Part shown: in pieces, positions 51,301 through 53,312 of the stretch
How the letters are laid out: each line of letters opens with the position of its first letter
Numbering within the stretch: position 1 is the stretch's first letter
Assembly: GCA_039638595.1 (NCBI GenBank)
Contig: JBDIWM010000008.1
Coordinates: 1-53,312, forward strand
Source of the DNA: Atribacterota bacterium
Lineage (GTDB): Bacteria > Atribacterota > Atribacteria > Atribacterales > Caldatribacteriaceae
Direction of reading: 5' to 3'
DNA length: 53,312 bases
Position numbers and translations under genes: made by a program
The notes under the pieces: generated by a model
What the model was told of the DNA's origin: nothing
The model's database searches: none
Seen by the model: the letters and a program-made list of their open reading frames with translations, nothing else

Positions 51301-52630
51301 AGTGCCGGTTTTTCGATTCCTTCTTCCTTTCCGGAGAGATTCCGAAGGAAAGTGAGCCCCTTATTCTGGTACACAAAAACACCTGTACTTAGGTCATGCC
51401 CTTCAGAGAAAATGTAGACCCCGGTGAGTTCCCCCTGAGGGAGCTTGTAGCGTAGAATAAGATTTCCTTGGGTGCTAAGGAGTTCTTTTCCGTCCACAAT
51501 CTGGGAGTGCTTCGTGCTCAGTCCCGGGGGCCAGAGGGTTTGTTCTGCAATCCGTGCTCCATCGGGGGAAAATAGGTGAAGTATGGTTTCCTCATGACCC
51601 TTTTCTTCGAGGAGAACAATGGTGCCGTCATTGGAGAATCACCCATAGAGGGTTGTTCTCCCCCGGGGTGCAAATTGGCCCAGAAGAATTGGCGCACCTT
51701 TTATCTTAACGGAAAAGAAATGAAATGTTCCGATTGCATCCTCGATAGCACAAAGCAATGTATCGGAAAAAACATCAAAGAGGTGCAATGGTGATGGAGA
51801 ACGACGCGAAGGAAGGATAACATCCTGGAGGGGGAATCGTTCTACAGTTTCTCCAGTCTAGTCGAGGAGTTCAAGGAAAATTGTTTTCCCTTCTTCCCGG
51901 AGGATGGGAAGGAACCCACCCGGAAAAGTATTCCGGCTCTCCCAGGGTGGCCGTGGTATTCAGGAAGATGAAAATGAGTATCTGGGCTTAAGGAGGGAAC
52001 AGGGAAAGTCTTACGGGATGCAATGTCAAAACCGAGGTAGCCGCTGCAGTTCCTCTGGGTATCCCGGGTGGGCACAAAGACCACTTCTCCCAAGCTCAAA
52101 ACCGCTTCTGCGCTGGCTACAGGTTCGCTGAACAGGCATTCCTCAGTTGTGGGGGCGAAAATACGGAGAATACCTCTGTCGTTTGTTACCAGAAACCCTC
52201 CCTCGGTGACAAGAACTAAGTTGCCAGGATAGGCTTTCTCTTTCTTTGTGGCTATGGAAAAAACCATGGTTTGTGGATGCGACCCAAGGTAGTAGAAAAC
52301 GTACCCATTTTTCAGACCGTGGAGGATACACATTTCAGGGAATGTTTTTTCCAGGACCACTTCTTCTTTGGTCACGTCCACAATCACAAGGGCATTCTTC
52401 CGAACGGTAAAGGCAAAGAGATTCCCATCCTGGAAGGGACCACTGCTGGGAGCGTGAGAGGCATGGGCAATAATCCGTGATACTCCATCAGATTCGCGCA
52501 AAGGTTCCCACTGGTAGAGGGTGTGGAACAAGCCCGTTTACTCTCCGAAAACGGGAGACCCAAGAAGGACCAAAAAGGCGAAGAATCCAGCCAATAGCGG
52601 TAAGGTCCTTTTCGGAACGGAAACACACAT
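48361..52630 (-). pseudogene. Broken gene for a secreted PLAT-domain protein of about 1420 residues
   Basis: Reading from ATG 52630 (RBS AAGGAGGG): a signal peptide ending near SPVFG, then a TAA at 52538-52540. The same frame continues with beta-propeller-like sequence (QDGNLFAFTVRKN, GFLVTNDRGILRIF). A frameshift near 51.92 kb leads to a frame with TAG (51858-51860) and TGA (51639-51641) embedded in matching sequence (FLELLD-stop-TGETVE). A second shift near 50.98 kb joins the third frame, with TAG (50146-50148) and TGA (49789-49791). A PLAT domain (YEVEVLTGDTNAAGTDARVF ... DNSGNKPGWF) spans about 49640-49990, and a helical C-terminal region runs to the stop at 48361. Surrounding coding sequence is well preserved in all pieces, so inactivation looks recent. 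Surface carbohydrate or lipid binding is inferred from PLAT. Confidence 0.85.
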
Positions 52631-52732
52631 ACTCTTCCCTCCTTAGAACTATTTTACCACCACAGACTGAGGCGGGAAAGCGGTTTGCGTAAGTGGATTG
52701 CGGCACGCTCACGAGTGCCCAGAAACTCAATA

Positions 52733-52762
52733 TTGACACTGTTTGGCCTTCTTCTATATAAT
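52733..52762 (+). promoter_or_regulatory. Promoter of the S1-domain gene
   Basis: TTGACA (52733-52738), 18 bp spacer, TATAAT (52757-52762): near consensus. The ribosome binding site GGGAGG is at 52782-52787. Confidence 0.8.
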
Positions 52763-52792
52763 AAACTCAATTTTTTTGAAAGGGAGGATTGT

Positions 52793-53164
52793 GTGGTATT
52801 CATGGTTGAAGTGGATAGCATCGTTGAGGGCAAGGTCATCGGTATCACCAAATTTGGAGCTTTTATCGAGCTTGACGACGGAAGCAAAGGTTTGGTGCAT
52901 ATTTCCGAAATTGCCAACCATTTTGTCAAGGACATCAATGATTACCTGAAAGTGAATGACCGGGTTAAAGTGAAAGTAATCCGGATTGCACCTGACGGGA
53001 AAATCGATTTTTCCATTCGACGAATTGACGAAGACAAAGAGTACGAAGCAAAACTGGAGAAGAGCCGGGCTAATTTTGAACAGAAGATGAATCGTTTCCT
53101 GAAACAGAGCCAAGAGAAACTTTCTGATTTAAAGCGCTGTCAGGAAGCAAAGAGAAAGCGATAA
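52793..53164 (+). CDS. S1 RNA-binding-domain protein
   Basis: 123 residues. One S1 OB-fold: IVEGKVIGITKFGAFIELDDGSKGLVHISEIANHFVKD and VKVKVIRI. The rest is a charged helix (about 85-123) rich in Lys and Glu. The GTG at 52793 has a better distance to the ribosome binding site (5 bases) than the ATG at 52802 (14 bases). Small YugI/CvfD-like S1 proteins of this layout associate with ribosomes or RNA; similar function is inferred. Confidence 0.85.
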   Translation: MVFMVEVDSIVEGKVIGITKFGAFIELDDGSKGLVHISEIANHFVKDINDYLKVNDRVKVKVIRIAPDGKIDFSIRRIDEDKEYEAKLEKSRANFEQKMNRFLKQSQEKLSDLKRCQEAKRKR

Positions 53165-53177
53165 GTTTCCTCTCTTC

Positions 53178-53312
53178 ATGGATGAGTGTACCGTTCGTGA
53201 TGCGGCGCGATTTTTCCGGGAACATATTCCCTGGCTGGTTCTGACCGGGGCAGGGATTTCCACGGAAAGCGGTATTCCCGATTTTCGGACACCTTCTTCA
53301 GGTCTTTGGGCG
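53178..53312 (+). CDS. Sir2-family NAD-dependent protein deacetylase, N-terminus only
   Basis: The first 45 codons, running off the window end. LVLTGAGISTESGIPDFR is the NAD-binding GAGxSxxSGIPDFR motif of sirtuins, starting about residue 21. Start at ATG 53178, 14 bp after the S1 gene, with a weak ribosome binding site, so it is probably in the same transcript. Confidence 0.85.
   Translation, partial: MDECTVRDAARFFREHIPWLVLTGAGISTESGIPDFRTPSSGLWA

Noticed and set aside
49789-52531. Five separate small genes on the minus strand
   Set aside because: The frames join exactly into one protein through in-frame stops and two shifts, only the first segment has a signal peptide and none of the later ones has a proper start signal.
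49789-52540. Stop-codon recoding as an explanation for the broken PLAT gene
   Set aside because: All three stop types occur and frameshifts are present too, while every other gene in the window ends normally at such codons.

Overview
The window reads as chromosomal DNA of an anaerobic, fermentative, sugar-using bacterium, probably thermophilic. The reasons are an electron-bifurcating [FeFe]-hydrogenase with a companion sensory hydrogenase, three ribose-type sugar ABC transporters, a family-1 glycosidase, many TTG and GTG starts behind strong purine-rich ribosome binding sites, and tightly packed co-directional operons. The gene style resembles Atribacterota, Thermotogota or deep clostridial genomes. 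That placement is inference, because no rRNA or marker gene is present to settle it.

Layout. 1-1.75 kb: an MntA/HepT toxin-antitoxin pair between two blocks of 24-25 bp tandem repeats. 1.75-3 kb (minus): a secreted metzincin-like lipoprotein behind a cyclic di-GMP-I riboswitch. 3.1-9.2 kb: an AraC regulator divergent from an operon with a CUT2 transporter, a sugar isomerase/epimerase-like TIM barrel, a tiny membrane protein and an L-rhamnose mutarotase. 9.3-14.4 kb: tRNA-Val, then a class II aldolase, an Old-Yellow-Enzyme-type Fe-S flavoprotein, a B12-type radical SAM protein and a metallo-beta-lactamase-fold protein. 14.4-22.1 kb: a six-gene hydrogenase operon in which a sensory module (small 2Fe-2S protein, PAS-type hydrogenase, PP2C/SpoIIE phosphatase) precedes bifurcating HydC-HydB-HydA. 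22.1-23.2 kb: tadA overlapping tRNA-Ser(CGA), then about 0.5 kb of probably structured non-coding DNA. 23.2-28.7 kb: a second CUT2 transporter with an orphan TrpA-like protein and an FGGY kinase. 28.8-35.3 kb: GNAT acetyltransferase and GH1 glycosidase (minus), SIS protein, PfkB kinase, a small SecB-like protein and a UbiB-family kinase, then a cupin (minus). 35.5-48.3 kb: a ROK regulator heading a long operon with a UroD-type protein, a third CUT2 transporter, a NagB-like protein, NagA, a second OYE-type flavoprotein, a Gfo/Idh/MocA dehydrogenase and a FucI/AraA-like isomerase. 48.4-52.6 kb (minus): a single 4.3 kb secreted PLAT-domain gene broken by five in-frame stops and two frameshifts. 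52.7 kb to the end: an S1-domain protein and the start of a Sir2 deacetylase.

How it fits together: at least four sugar or amino-sugar uptake and breakdown modules feed glycolysis. The bifurcating hydrogenase would reoxidise NADH and reduced ferredoxin together, and the sensory hydrogenase plus phosphatase could tune this to hydrogen or redox state. The points most worth following up are the TrpA-like protein in a sugar operon, the NagB-like/UroD-like amino-sugar operon, the riboswitch-controlled protease, the multi-lesion PLAT gene and the structured segment after tRNA-Ser.
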